Assembly (NCBI GenBank): GCA_965230005.1
Contig: OZ245934.1
Coordinates: forward strand, 2,108,001 to 2,172,000
DNA length: 64,000 nucleotides
Source: SZUA-309 sp965230005
Lineage (GTDB): Bacteria > Pseudomonadota > Gammaproteobacteria > Pseudomonadales > Azotimanducaceae
Direction of reading: 5' to 3'
Part shown: positions 16,873-25,047 of the stretch, piece after piece
Layout of the letters: every line of letters begins with the position of its first letter
How positions within the stretch are numbered: the first letter of the stretch is position 1
Notes under the pieces: generated by a model
What the model was told of the DNA's origin: nothing
Databases searched by the model: none
What the model saw: the letters and a program-made list of their open reading frames with translations, nothing else
Position numbers and translations under genes: made by a program

Positions 16873-17592
16873 TCAGCCTTTTACCGCATTCCAGGCAGCT
16901 TCGGCAAACAGCGCCTTGACCTGCCGGGGGCTCGTCTGATGCTGGCCGGAGAGCCAGCGGCGCACGTATTCCTGAATCGGACCGCTGATCAGCGGCACAT
17001 AGGTCTCGATGGGCAGCACACGCATCTCACCGCGCTCCACGAAAGGCGCAAACCAGGTGAAGATCGCCGTGATGTAGGCGCGATGAATCTCATGCAGCCG
17101 GCGCCGGGACTCCGCGCTGAAATCGATATCCCGCGAGTGCAGATAGCGGGCCAGATCCTGGTTGCGCGTGACCCACTCGCAGTAATAATCGACCACGGCG
17201 CGCACGCTCTCTTCACAGCCATCGGCGGCGCGCACCTTCTTCAGCATGCCGCGGTTCAGGCGCTGGATGCCATCGAGAAAGAGCTCTTCGGCGATACCCT
17301 CTTTGCTGCCGAAGTGGTGATAGAGACTGCCGATACTGCAGCGCGCCTCGCGCTGAATATCGCTGATCGTCGTGTGCTCAATGCCGCGCAGGGCAAAACA
17401 AGCGAGCGCCGCTTTCAGGACGCTTTCCTTGCGCGCCTGCGTTGCGGCCACACGTCCCTTTTTCTGCTCCGACGGGGCGTCCTGTCGTTCCAGCAGCGCA
17501 TCCGCAGAGCCTTCCTCGCGGACCTCAGATTCCACTTCAGGCCCCGGTTTACGGGCGTTTCCCGGCGATGAAGATGGTGTCGGACCAGCCAT
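16873..17592 (-). CDS. TetR-family transcriptional regulator
   Basis: The 239-residue protein has a TetR helix-turn-helix at about residues 55-100: ESVLKAALACFALRGIEHTTISDIQREA then CSIGSLYHHFGSKEGI (each piece shown separately in the protein). The C-terminal half is a ligand-binding helical domain with no recognisable specificity. It starts the minus-strand operon with the enoyl-CoA hydratase and dehalogenase and is divergent from an acyl-CoA dehydrogenase pair, so it probably represses one or both directions with an acyl-CoA-like inducer. The first ~45 residues are poorly conserved-looking and a later start is possible. Confidence 0.88.
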   Translation of the reverse strand: MAGPTPSSSPGNARKPGPEVESEVREEGSADALLERQDAPSEQKKGRVAATQARKESVLKAALACFALRGIEHTTISDIQREARCSIGSLYHHFGSKEGIAEELFLDGIQRLNRGMLKKVRAADGCEESVRAVVDYYCEWVTRNQDLARYLHSRDIDFSAESRRRLHEIHRAYITAIFTWFAPFVERGEMRVLPIETYVPLISGPIQEYVRRWLSGQHQTSPRQVKALFAEAAWNAVKG

Positions 17593-17609
17593 AAGGCATC
17601 ATCGTAATA

Positions 17610-17624
17610 TAGAATAATGTTCTA
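17610..17624. promoter_or_regulatory. Candidate TetR operator (15-bp dyad)
   Basis: TAGAA-TAATG-TTCTA at 17610-17624 is a perfect five-base inverted repeat around a five-base spacer, inside a short AT-rich island between the divergent TetR gene and the acyl-CoA dehydrogenase gene. Its place and symmetry fit an operator for the TetR protein. Confidence 0.5.
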
Positions 17625-17691
17625 GTAAAAATTTCTAACTTTGAGTAAGCTCCGGCCTCCGAATTTTTCATCACAGAGAGTACCGAGCCTG

Positions 17692-18855
17692 ATGGATATC
17701 GAACTCAGCGCCGAAGACCTCGAGTTCCGTAACGAGGTCCGCGCCTTCTTCAAGGAAAACGAGTACAAATCCGGCGACTACAACCAGTGGCGCCTCGACT
17801 GGTTCGCGAAAGCTCGCGAAAAAGGCGGCTGGGACGTCCCGAAATGGCCGACGGAATTCGGCGGTCCGGGTTGGTCCCCCACCCAGCACTACATCTGGGA
17901 GCAGGAAACGGCCGTGGCCAACCTCCCCTGGGACATGCCTTTCGGGCTCGGCATGCTCGCTCCCGTTCTCATGGCCTATGGCAGCAAAGAGCAGCAGGAT
18001 CGTTTCCTCCCGGATATCCGCGAACGTAAGGTGAACTGGTGTCAGGGCTACTCGGAGCCGGGCGCCGGTTCGGACCTTGCCGGCCTCAAGACCAAGGCGG
18101 TCCTCTCCGACGACGGCACTCACTACACCGTCAACGGCACCAAGATCTGGACCACCATGGCGCACATCGCCGACTGGATTTTCTGCCTGACCCGCACCGA
18201 CGACTCCGGCAAGAAGCAGGAAGGCATTACCTTCCTCCTCTTCCCGATGAATCAGGAAGGTGTGGAAGTAAAGCCGATCATCACCCTCGGCGGCGCCCAC
18301 AGCGTCAACACGGTGTTCATCACCGACGTGAAAGTTCCCGTGGAAAACCGGGTTGGTGAAGAAGGTAAAGGCTGGACCTATGCCAAGGGCCTCCTCCAGC
18401 ACGAGCGCACGGGTCTCGCCGGCATTTCCCGCTCCATCGTTGCCCTCGAGAAGCTGAAAGAGCAGGCGCAGACGGTGAAGCGTGGCAACGCGACACTCAT
18501 GGATGAACCGGCCTTCCGCGCGAAAGTCGCCGAGCTCGAAGTCGACCTCATGGCGGCCGAGTACACGGAGCTCCGCTCCCTGGCGACCGCTTCCGCCGGT
18601 GCAGCACCCGGCCCCGAGTCTTCGATCCTCAAGCTCAAGGGCACGGAGATTCAGCAACGCATCCAGAAGCTCACCGTGGAAGCCGGCGGTATCTACTCCG
18701 CCGCCTGGGGTGCCAAGGCCGTGGGCCCGAACTTCGCCAAGGGCGGCATGGGCGGCTACCTGGCCAGCCGCGCCTACACGATCTACGGCGGCGCGAGCGA
18801 AGTGCAGAAGGACGTCATCGCGAAAAACGTCCTCGGCCTGAAGAAATCGAAGTAG
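17692..18855 (+). CDS. Acyl-CoA dehydrogenase, likely catalytic subunit of a two-subunit enzyme
   Basis: The start at 17692 (MDIELSAEDLEFRNEVR) is preferred over an upstream in-frame TTG. The 387-residue protein has the FAD and acyl-CoA signature QGYSEPGAGSDLAGL, W-T-T-M-A-H and the C-terminal YGGASEVQKDVIAKNVLGL. An acidic residue in LLQHERTG sits where isovaleryl-CoA-type dehydrogenases carry the catalytic base. It is followed nine bases later by a second, shorter acyl-CoA dehydrogenase that lacks this residue, the arrangement of alpha2-beta2 dehydrogenases known from steroid side-chain degradation. The substrate is not known. A TetR gene lies divergently upstream. Confidence 0.9.
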   Translation: MDIELSAEDLEFRNEVRAFFKENEYKSGDYNQWRLDWFAKAREKGGWDVPKWPTEFGGPGWSPTQHYIWEQETAVANLPWDMPFGLGMLAPVLMAYGSKEQQDRFLPDIRERKVNWCQGYSEPGAGSDLAGLKTKAVLSDDGTHYTVNGTKIWTTMAHIADWIFCLTRTDDSGKKQEGITFLLFPMNQEGVEVKPIITLGGAHSVNTVFITDVKVPVENRVGEEGKGWTYAKGLLQHERTGLAGISRSIVALEKLKEQAQTVKRGNATLMDEPAFRAKVAELEVDLMAAEYTELRSLATASAGAAPGPESSILKLKGTEIQQRIQKLTVEAGGIYSAAWGAKAVGPNFAKGGMGGYLASRAYTIYGGASEVQKDVIAKNVLGLKKSK

Positions 18856-18864
18856 GAGAAACGC

Positions 18865-19992
18865 ATGAACTTCGAACTGAGTGAGGAGCAGCAGCTGCTC
18901 CAGGACAGCGTTGCCCGCTTCGTGCAGGACAACTACGAACTCGAAAACCGCGCCAAGCTCGTGGCCAGCAGCAAAGGTTTCAGCGACGAGCACTGGCAGA
19001 CCATGGCTGAACTGGGCTGGTTCTCCCTGCCTTTCAGTGAGGCTCAGGGCGGTTTCGGCGGCAACCAGATCGATACCATGGTGGTCATGGAGCAGCTCGG
19101 CAAAGGCCTCGTCCTGGAGCCGTTCTTTGCAAGCGTGGTGCTCGGCGGCGGCGCACTGAAGCGGGCCGGCAACGAAGCACAGCTCGCGGAGTTCGCCCCC
19201 GGCGTGATCGATGGCAGCAAACAGCTGACCCTTGCCTACGCGGAGGAGCAGGCACGCTTCGACCTGCACGACGTCACGACCACCGCCCGCAAGGACGGCG
19301 ACGGCTACGTATTGAACGGCCACAAATCCATGGTCGCGAACGCCGAGACCGCATCGCACCTCATCGTCTCGGCGCGGACGAGCGGCGGCCAGATCGACGA
19401 AGGCGGCATCACGCTGTTCATCGTGCCTGGCGACGCGGAAGGCATCAGCCGCGACGACTTCCCTACGGTCGATGGTCTGCGCGCCTCCGAGGTCACCTTC
19501 AAGGATGTGAAGCTCGATGCCACCGCGGTTCTGGGCGAAGTCGATGCGGGTTTTGCCGTGCTCAACGCCGTCGTCAACGACGCGATTCTCGCCGTGGCCG
19601 CGGAAGCCGTTGGCTGCATGGAAGTCCTCTACAAGGACACGGTCGCCTACACGCAGGAACGGGAGCAGTTCGACCATCCCCTCTCGGATTTTCAGGTGCT
19701 CCAGCACCGGATGGTGGAGATGTTCATGGAGTACGAGCAGTGCAAGTCGCTCCTCTATCGGGCAACGCTGGAAGCTGCACAGGGTGAGAGCGCCGACTCC
19801 CAGCGTTCGATCCATGCGCTCAAGCACATGATCGGCAAGATGGGGATCTTCATCGGCGAAAACGCCGTGCAGCTGCACGGCGGCATGGGTATGACGGAAG
19901 AGCTGCGAGTCGGTCACTACTTCAAGCGACTGCTCGTCATCGATGCCCAGTTCGGCAACGCCGACTACCACCTGCACCGCTTCGCTGCCTGA
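18865..19992 (+). CDS. Acyl-CoA dehydrogenase, likely partner subunit
   Basis: This 375-residue protein has the acyl-CoA dehydrogenase fold: SEEQQLLQDSVARFV at the start, LAYAEEQARFD in place of the usual T-E-P-x-A-G-S-D loop, YTQEREQFDHPLSDFQVLQH and, at the end, HGGMGMTEELRVGHYFKRLL. The missing canonical flavin-binding loop and catalytic residue suggest a structural or partly active subunit working with the preceding protein. The spacing of nine bases supports cotranslation. Confidence 0.9.
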   Translation: MNFELSEEQQLLQDSVARFVQDNYELENRAKLVASSKGFSDEHWQTMAELGWFSLPFSEAQGGFGGNQIDTMVVMEQLGKGLVLEPFFASVVLGGGALKRAGNEAQLAEFAPGVIDGSKQLTLAYAEEQARFDLHDVTTTARKDGDGYVLNGHKSMVANAETASHLIVSARTSGGQIDEGGITLFIVPGDAEGISRDDFPTVDGLRASEVTFKDVKLDATAVLGEVDAGFAVLNAVVNDAILAVAAEAVGCMEVLYKDTVAYTQEREQFDHPLSDFQVLQHRMVEMFMEYEQCKSLLYRATLEAAQGESADSQRSIHALKHMIGKMGIFIGENAVQLHGGMGMTEELRVGHYFKRLLVIDAQFGNADYHLHRFAA

Positions 19993-20046
19993 GGCACCGC
20001 CGGGTGACCTTGCCAGGTCGCTGACCGGCTCCCTCCAAAAAGACCA

Positions 20047-20068
20047 CAGGCGCCCATTCGGGCGCCTG
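20047..20068. terminator. Strong hairpin after the acyl-CoA dehydrogenase pair
   Basis: A perfect 9-bp stem CAGGCGCCC / GGGCGCCTG with loop ATTC follows the dehydrogenase gene. The T-rich tract (TCTTTTTGG) lies on the minus-strand side only, so as a rho-independent terminator it is better formed in the minus direction; in the plus direction it is a stem without a U-tract. Confidence 0.55.
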
Positions 20069-20186
20069 CCTGTTGCCGGCGATTCGCCGTCGGTGCCGGC
20101 CAAACACGAACGCAAGCCCTCGAGCTGAGCAGGGAGACACCGATAGAACCGGCGTGTATCTTCCCGTCAGCCAGACGAGAGCACCT

Positions 20187-21038
20187 ATGCGTTATCTCAA
20201 AGATCCCTTAACCCTGTTTCTCCTGTTCGGTCTCGCGCTGTTCTTCCTGGAACAGCTGATCGGCGGCGAGGATGCGGGTGACTACCGGATCGACGTCACC
20301 CTCGGTCAGCAGAACCGCATCTTCGACCAATGGCAGGCACAGATGGGTCGCCCGCCGACCGCAGAAGAGGCTGACGGCCTCATCGAACAGTGGATCCGCG
20401 AGGAGATTTTCTATCGCGAAGCGAAGCGCCTGGAACTCGATGGCAACGACACCATCATCCGCCGGCGCCTGGCTCAGAAGCTCACGTTCCTGAACGAGGA
20501 TCTGGCCAACGCCGTTCCTCCGGACGCAGCGGAACTCGAGGCGTATTTCGACAGCAACGTCGATCGCTACCTGATCCCGGAGCAATACAGCTTCGAACAC
20601 CGCTACTTCTCGAGCGATCGCCGGGAAGACGCCGAAGCCGACGCCCGGGCCGCGCTGGCGGACTCAGCCGGCGGCGAGGCGCCGATCGGCGACCCTTTCA
20701 TTCTGCAGCGCAGCTACGCAGACCGCTCCGCCCGGGAGCTTGCCGACCTCTTCGGCCGCGGTTTCGCCGACGGGCTCGGCGCGCTCACAGTCGCAACGGA
20801 TCGCTGGCAGGGACCGGTGCAATCCGCTTATGGATGGCACCTGGTCCGCCTCAGCAGCCGCAGCGAACCGAGGCAACCACCGCTCGAGGAAGTGAGCGAT
20901 GCCGTTCGCCGGGACTATCTGCAGGAACGCCGCCGCCGGGCCAATGATGACTTCTACCAGGCCCTCCGCGGCCGCTACGAGATCCAGCTGGAAAGTCTGC
21001 CAGCAGGAACCGGCACCGGCTCGGAAACCGGCCCCTGA
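20187..21038 (+). CDS. Membrane-anchored parvulin-like peptidyl-prolyl isomerase family protein
   Basis: The start at 20187 (MRYLKDPLTLFLLFG) places a single N-terminal membrane helix at about residues 8-26; an upstream in-frame codon is unlikely. The 283-residue protein has the SurA/PpiC-like helical N-domain (EEADGLIEQWIREEIFYREAKR) and a degenerate parvulin domain ending in QGPVQSAYGWHLVRLSSR. It probably acts in the periplasm as a foldase or chaperone. Its stop overlaps the next gene as TGATG, so the two are coupled and the protein may serve the HupE/UreJ-like membrane protein. Confidence 0.85.
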   Translation: MRYLKDPLTLFLLFGLALFFLEQLIGGEDAGDYRIDVTLGQQNRIFDQWQAQMGRPPTAEEADGLIEQWIREEIFYREAKRLELDGNDTIIRRRLAQKLTFLNEDLANAVPPDAAELEAYFDSNVDRYLIPEQYSFEHRYFSSDRREDAEADARAALADSAGGEAPIGDPFILQRSYADRSARELADLFGRGFADGLGALTVATDRWQGPVQSAYGWHLVRLSSRSEPRQPPLEEVSDAVRRDYLQERRRRANDDFYQALRGRYEIQLESLPAGTGTGSETGP

Positions 21039-22054
21039 TGGTCAGGCACCGGCCACCCGGGACCCGCCGGCGGAGCTGCCGGCGCGCGCTCGTGTTGTGT
21101 CTTTGCCTCGCTGCAGGCTTCATCGCGCCCACCTTCGCCCACGAAGTGCGCCCCGCCTACCTTGCTATTGAAGCCGTCGGTGAAGGCCTCCATCAGGTGA
21201 CCTGGAAACAGCCGGTGCTCGGCAACCGGCGCCTGCCGCTGGATCCCGTGCTGCCCGAACAGTGCGAGGTACTGAACGAAGGCCTGCCCGAGCACACCGG
21301 GGCCGCACTGATCGTCCGTTGGGACATCCGCTGCGACCTCTCCCATGGTCTGATTCTCATTCAGGGTCTTTCGCGAACGCTCACTGACGTAATGGTGCGC
21401 ATCACCGACGAGAGCGGTGTGGAACAGACCTGGATGTTGAAGCCGGAAAGCCCGAGCCTCGACCTCGCTGATCCGGCACCACCGATTGCGGCCTACCTGT
21501 TCCTTGGAATCGAACACCTGCTGTTCGGCATCGATCACATTCTCTTCGTTATCGGTCTCGTGCTCTTCATCCGAGATCGCTGGATGCTGATCAAAACCGT
21601 CACAGCTTTCACGGTTGCACACTCGATTACCCTGACACTTTCCGTACTCGAGGTCGTGCGTCTGCCTCAGGGGCCCGTGGAGGCGGTCATTGCGCTCTCC
21701 ATTCTGTTCCTCGCCCGTGAGCTCATGCTCCCGGAGGCGGAACGTTCGGCCCTCATGCGCATCCGCCCGTGGCTCATGGCTTTCACTTTCGGCCTGCTGC
21801 ACGGTTTCGGATTCGCCGGAGCGCTCGCCGACATCGGCCTGCCCCGGGAAGACCTGGCCTTTTCCCTGCTGCTCTTCAACGTCGGCATCGAGATCGGCCA
21901 GCTGCTGGTCATCGCGGTGATTCTCGCGGGCACCTGGGTGGCACGGAAACTCCCCATGGCGCCCGGCTTACGCTGGCAGCAGGCGTTCACGGTGCTCATG
22001 GGCATCGCCGCCGCTTACTGGACCATCGACCGCTCTATTCTCGTCCTCCAGTAG
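21038..22054 (+). CDS. HupE/UreJ-like membrane protein
   Basis: The 338-residue protein starts with a signal sequence, has a ~120-residue periplasmic domain (HEVRPAYLAIEAVGEG...), and then about six membrane helices. The motif GIEHLLFGIDHILFVIGL and a second histidine-containing helix (HGFGFAGALADIGLP) are typical of the HupE/UreJ_2 family (PF13795), linked elsewhere to nickel or cobalt handling, though this subgroup is untested. The His, Asp and Glu in the helices could bind metal. It overlaps the parvulin-like gene. Confidence 0.85.
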   Translation: MVRHRPPGTRRRSCRRALVLCLCLAAGFIAPTFAHEVRPAYLAIEAVGEGLHQVTWKQPVLGNRRLPLDPVLPEQCEVLNEGLPEHTGAALIVRWDIRCDLSHGLILIQGLSRTLTDVMVRITDESGVEQTWMLKPESPSLDLADPAPPIAAYLFLGIEHLLFGIDHILFVIGLVLFIRDRWMLIKTVTAFTVAHSITLTLSVLEVVRLPQGPVEAVIALSILFLARELMLPEAERSALMRIRPWLMAFTFGLLHGFGFAGALADIGLPREDLAFSLLLFNVGIEIGQLLVIAVILAGTWVARKLPMAPGLRWQQAFTVLMGIAAAYWTIDRSILVLQ

Positions 22055-22204
22055 AACACCCGGAGCCAGTCCCGATCGTCCTGCAATGAGTCGATCCTCT
22101 GCGTTTCCAGGCGGCTTTCGCTAGACTGCGCCTCGGTGGGAGAGCGATGTGCTGCAAGGCTTAGTGGCGACTCGCTTGAGATGGATAAAATACGAGGGTA
22201 AACA

Positions 22205-23440
22205 ATGAGTTACAGACCATTCCAGGTCCTCATGGGGGCTGCCTTTGCGGTTCTGATCAGCGGCTGCAGCCAGCCTGCGGAAGAAGCGGCTGCGCCGGCG
22301 CCGGCGCTTAACTTCGAGGACGAGCTGCGCCTGGCGCTCGAAACCGCCAAGCCCGGCGACGTGATTGAGATTCCCGAAGGAACCCACAGCTTCAGCCGCG
22401 GCCTGACGCTCAATACCCACGGTGTGACTATCCGCGGTGCAGGTATGGACAAGTCCGTGCTGTCTTTCGCCGATCAGATCGCCGGCGCTGAAGGTCTGCT
22501 CGTGAACGCCAGCGACTTCACCATCGAAGACGTGGCCTTCGAAGACACGGCCGGCGACGCCCTCAAGGTCAACGAGGGCAGCAACATCGTCATCCGTCGG
22601 GTGCGCACGGAGTGGACGCGCGGCCCGCACACGGAGAACGGTGCCTACGGCATTTATCCGGTGCAGACGGAAAACACCCTGGTTGAAGGCAGCGTCGCCA
22701 TCGGTGCATCCGATGCCGGCATTTACGTCGGCCAGTCCCGGAACGTCATCGTCCGAGACAGCCGTGCCGAGTACAACGTCGCAGGCATCGAGATCGAAAA
22801 CACCGTGGGTGCCGATGTGTACAACAACGTGGCCACCAACAACACCGGCGGCGTTCTGGTCTTCAACATGCCCGATCTGCCTCAGGAAGGGCACAGCACC
22901 CGCGTCTACAACAATGTGATCAACGGCAACAACACCGGCAACTTTGCCCCGCCCGGAGGCGCTGTCGCCGGAGTACCCGCCGGCTCCGGCATCGTCATCA
23001 ACTCCAACGACAAAGTGGAAATCTTCGGCAACGAGATCAAAGACAACCAGACGGCAAACGTGCTCGTCTCGAGTTTCTTCTCGGCTTCCTACAGTGCCCG
23101 GGAACAGGCGCCGACCTTCGATCCGTACCCGGAGACCATCTACATCTACGACAACGAGTTCGCCGGCTCCGGCAGCGCCCCGGATCGGGAAGAACTCGAG
23201 CAGCTGCGCGTCGCCCTGTTCGGCGAAACCGGCGCGCTGCCTGACGTCGTCTGGGACGGGATTGCCAACCCCGAGAAGACGGGGCCCGAATACGCCATCT
23301 GCGTGCAGAATGGTGATGCCGTGCTCCTGAACGTCGACGCTGGTAACAACTACGAGAACGTGACCGTGGCCATGGATGCGCACGACTGCAGCCATGAAAA
23401 ACTCCCGGAGATCACACTCGTTGGCGCCAGCACGGATTAG
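22205..23440 (+). CDS. Parallel beta-helix repeat lipoprotein
   Basis: The protein (411 residues) begins with a lipobox (LISGC, Cys21) and folds as a right-handed parallel beta-helix, seen in repeated turns such as GLLVNASDFTIEDVAFEDT, NIVIRRVR, DAGIYVGQSRNVIVRDSRA and AGIEIENTVGADVYNNVATN. I recognise it as the beta-helix partner (TIGR03805-like) that is found beside a diheme cytochrome of the next gene's type. It may bind or cleave a polysaccharide, or act as scaffold; no catalytic residues can be assigned. The next gene follows after six bases. Confidence 0.85.
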   Translation: MSYRPFQVLMGAAFAVLISGCSQPAEEAAAPAPALNFEDELRLALETAKPGDVIEIPEGTHSFSRGLTLNTHGVTIRGAGMDKSVLSFADQIAGAEGLLVNASDFTIEDVAFEDTAGDALKVNEGSNIVIRRVRTEWTRGPHTENGAYGIYPVQTENTLVEGSVAIGASDAGIYVGQSRNVIVRDSRAEYNVAGIEIENTVGADVYNNVATNNTGGVLVFNMPDLPQEGHSTRVYNNVINGNNTGNFAPPGGAVAGVPAGSGIVINSNDKVEIFGNEIKDNQTANVLVSSFFSASYSAREQAPTFDPYPETIYIYDNEFAGSGSAPDREELEQLRVALFGETGALPDVVWDGIANPEKTGPEYAICVQNGDAVLLNVDAGNNYENVTVAMDAHDCSHEKLPEITLVGASTD

Positions 23441-23446
23441 CGTCTG

Positions 23447-24595
23447 ATGCCCAGACTCTTCACCACGGCTGCCCTGGCAGCCGTGCTTGCGCTCGCCAGC
23501 TGCAGCCCCGAACCGGAAGTCCGCTTCTTTTCGGCCGACGCGTACCCGGACCGACTGTCGGCCTGGGGCGTCTTCCAGACCGATGGCGATCAGCTGGCGC
23601 TCAGCGAGGGCTTCGAACCTTACGATCTGAACACGGCCCTGTTCACCGACTATGCGCAGAAGCTCAGGGCCATCTACCTGCCGCCGGGCACTGCCGCGGT
23701 TTATGCGGACTACGAAGCCTTCGAATTCCCCGTCGGCTCCATCATCGCCAAAACCTTTTTCTATCGGAAAGGCGGAGAGCCAGGCCTGGTGCAGGCCAGC
23801 TACCAGTGGACAGAAGGCCAGCGGGATCTCGATCGCCGTGACGTCGACGTGCTGGAAACACGCCTCCTGGTCCGCCAGGCCGACGGCTGGGATGCCCTGC
23901 CCTACGTCTGGCGCGGCGACGACGCCTATCTCATGGTGGCGGGAACGCTGACAAGGCTGACCCTCGAGCATGAGGACGGCCGTCGGGAAGCGCTGCCCTA
24001 TATCGTTCCTACCCGGAACGAATGTGCCGCCTGCCACGCCACCGATCATACGAGCGGCGAGTTTCTGCCCATCGGACCCAAAGCGCGACATCTGCACCGT
24101 GCCTACCTCGGCCAGGGCGAGAATCAGCTCACCGCCATGGCCGACCAGGAGCGGCTGACTGGACTGCCGCCCCTGGAAAGCATCGCTGCCAATGCCACCC
24201 TGCACGGCAGCGCCGCGGGTGATGCCCAGCTCGACGCGCGCGCTCGTGCCTATCTCGATATCAACTGCGGGCACTGCCACAACCCGAAAGGCGCCGCCGA
24301 TACCTCGGGGCTGCTGCTGGATGCGGCCACCACGTCGAGTCGGGCCCTCGGCATCTGCAAGCCACCAATTGCAGCCGGCCAGGGGACCGGTGGCCGCGCC
24401 TATTCGATCGTTCCAGGTTCCGCCGACGAGTCCATCATGATCTTTCGCATGGTGAGCGATGATCCCGGCGCGCGGATGCCGGAGCTCGGTCGGGCGCTTG
24501 CCCATGACGAAGGGGTGGCGCTGATCAGCAGATGGATCGACGGGCTTGCTGGCGAGTGTATCGAGCAGGGCGGTGCCGCCCTTACCGGTGACTGA
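23447..24595 (+). CDS. SO2930-family diheme c-type cytochrome lipoprotein
   Basis: The 382-residue protein has a lipoprotein signal (LALASC, Cys19) and two heme c motifs, CAACH in the middle and CGHCH in the C-terminal third. The long N-terminal domain (FFSADAYPDRLSAWGVFQ, LNTALFTDYAQKLR, FPVGSIIAKTFFYR) matches the TIGR03806-type family, named after a Shewanella protein. It should be periplasmic or outer-membrane bound and transfer electrons; its substrate is unknown. It pairs with the beta-helix lipoprotein upstream in many genomes, so the two likely form one unit. Confidence 0.87.
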   Translation: MPRLFTTAALAAVLALASCSPEPEVRFFSADAYPDRLSAWGVFQTDGDQLALSEGFEPYDLNTALFTDYAQKLRAIYLPPGTAAVYADYEAFEFPVGSIIAKTFFYRKGGEPGLVQASYQWTEGQRDLDRRDVDVLETRLLVRQADGWDALPYVWRGDDAYLMVAGTLTRLTLEHEDGRREALPYIVPTRNECAACHATDHTSGEFLPIGPKARHLHRAYLGQGENQLTAMADQERLTGLPPLESIAANATLHGSAAGDAQLDARARAYLDINCGHCHNPKGAADTSGLLLDAATTSSRALGICKPPIAAGQGTGGRAYSIVPGSADESIMIFRMVSDDPGARMPELGRALAHDEGVALISRWIDGLAGECIEQGGAALTGD

Positions 24596-24596
24596 G

Positions 24597-24613
24597 CCCC
24601 GGAAGGGCCGGGG
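24597..24613. terminator. GC hairpin between convergent genes
   Basis: CCCCGG-AAGGG-CCGGGG forms a six-base stem exactly in the short gap between the diheme cytochrome and the GtrA-like gene. No T-tract follows on either strand, so this is at best a weak terminator. Confidence 0.3.
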
Positions 24614-25015
24614 TCACTCCGGATCGTCGACTTCCGGATGGAATCGGTAGACGAAGGTTCGCACCAGCAGGAAGTTGTTGATTACGGCCAGCACGTTGCC
24701 GATCACCATGGCGATGATCGGCCGGTCCTGCACCGGCCCGAAAGACATGAAGAAAGCGAAGGAGCCGAGATTGATCCCGGCGCCAATGGCCTGGATGACC
24801 AGGTAGTTCACGAAGCGCGAGTGGCGGATCGAGGCGCCGAAAGTGAGCTTGGCGTTGAGGAAGTAGGCCACCGTGATTGCCGCAACCCAGGCAGCCACCC
24901 GGCAGCTGAACACTTCAAGGCGCGTGGATGGCAGTTCGAGTCCGTAGACGAGCAGGCTGAAAATCCCCAGATCCACCAGAAAGCTTGCAAAACCAACGAG
25001 CAGGAACTTGGCCAG
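24614..25015 (-). CDS. GtrA-family membrane protein, start uncertain
   Basis: The protein has four membrane helices in about 130 residues and the GtrA pattern (FLLVGFASFLVDLGIFSLLV, WVAAITVAYFLNAKLTF, GNVLAVINNFLLVRTFVY). GtrA proteins flip or support polyprenyl-linked sugars. The first standard start, a GTG at 24976, would cut the first helix in half. The frame carries the missing half upstream (KFLLVGFASFLV) but has no ATG, GTG or TTG there, so I place the start tentatively at a CTG at 25015. It follows the 25048-25569 gene closely. Confidence 0.6.
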   Translation of the reverse strand: MAKFLLVGFASFLVDLGIFSLLVYGLELPSTRLEVFSCRVAAWVAAITVAYFLNAKLTFGASIRHSRFVNYLVIQAIGAGINLGSFAFFMSFGPVQDRPIIAMVIGNVLAVINNFLLVRTFVYRFHPEVDDPE

Positions 25016-25047
25016 CTGTCGATGTATGCGAGCGTCCGGGTCGGAGG

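Noticed and set aside
20047..20068. A plus-strand intrinsic terminator for the acyl-CoA dehydrogenases with high confidence
   Set aside because: The stem is perfect but the T-tract is only on the other side, so I list it as a hairpin of uncertain direction.
17671..20115. An 814-codon open frame on the minus strand antisense to the two acyl-CoA dehydrogenase genes
   Set aside because: It has no recognisable family, and its length is explained by the strong GC3 bias of the two real genes; both forward proteins are clear.
22121..24505. A 794-codon antisense frame across the beta-helix and cytochrome genes
   Set aside because: Same cause. The forward proteins carry lipoboxes and heme motifs; the antisense one shows no family.
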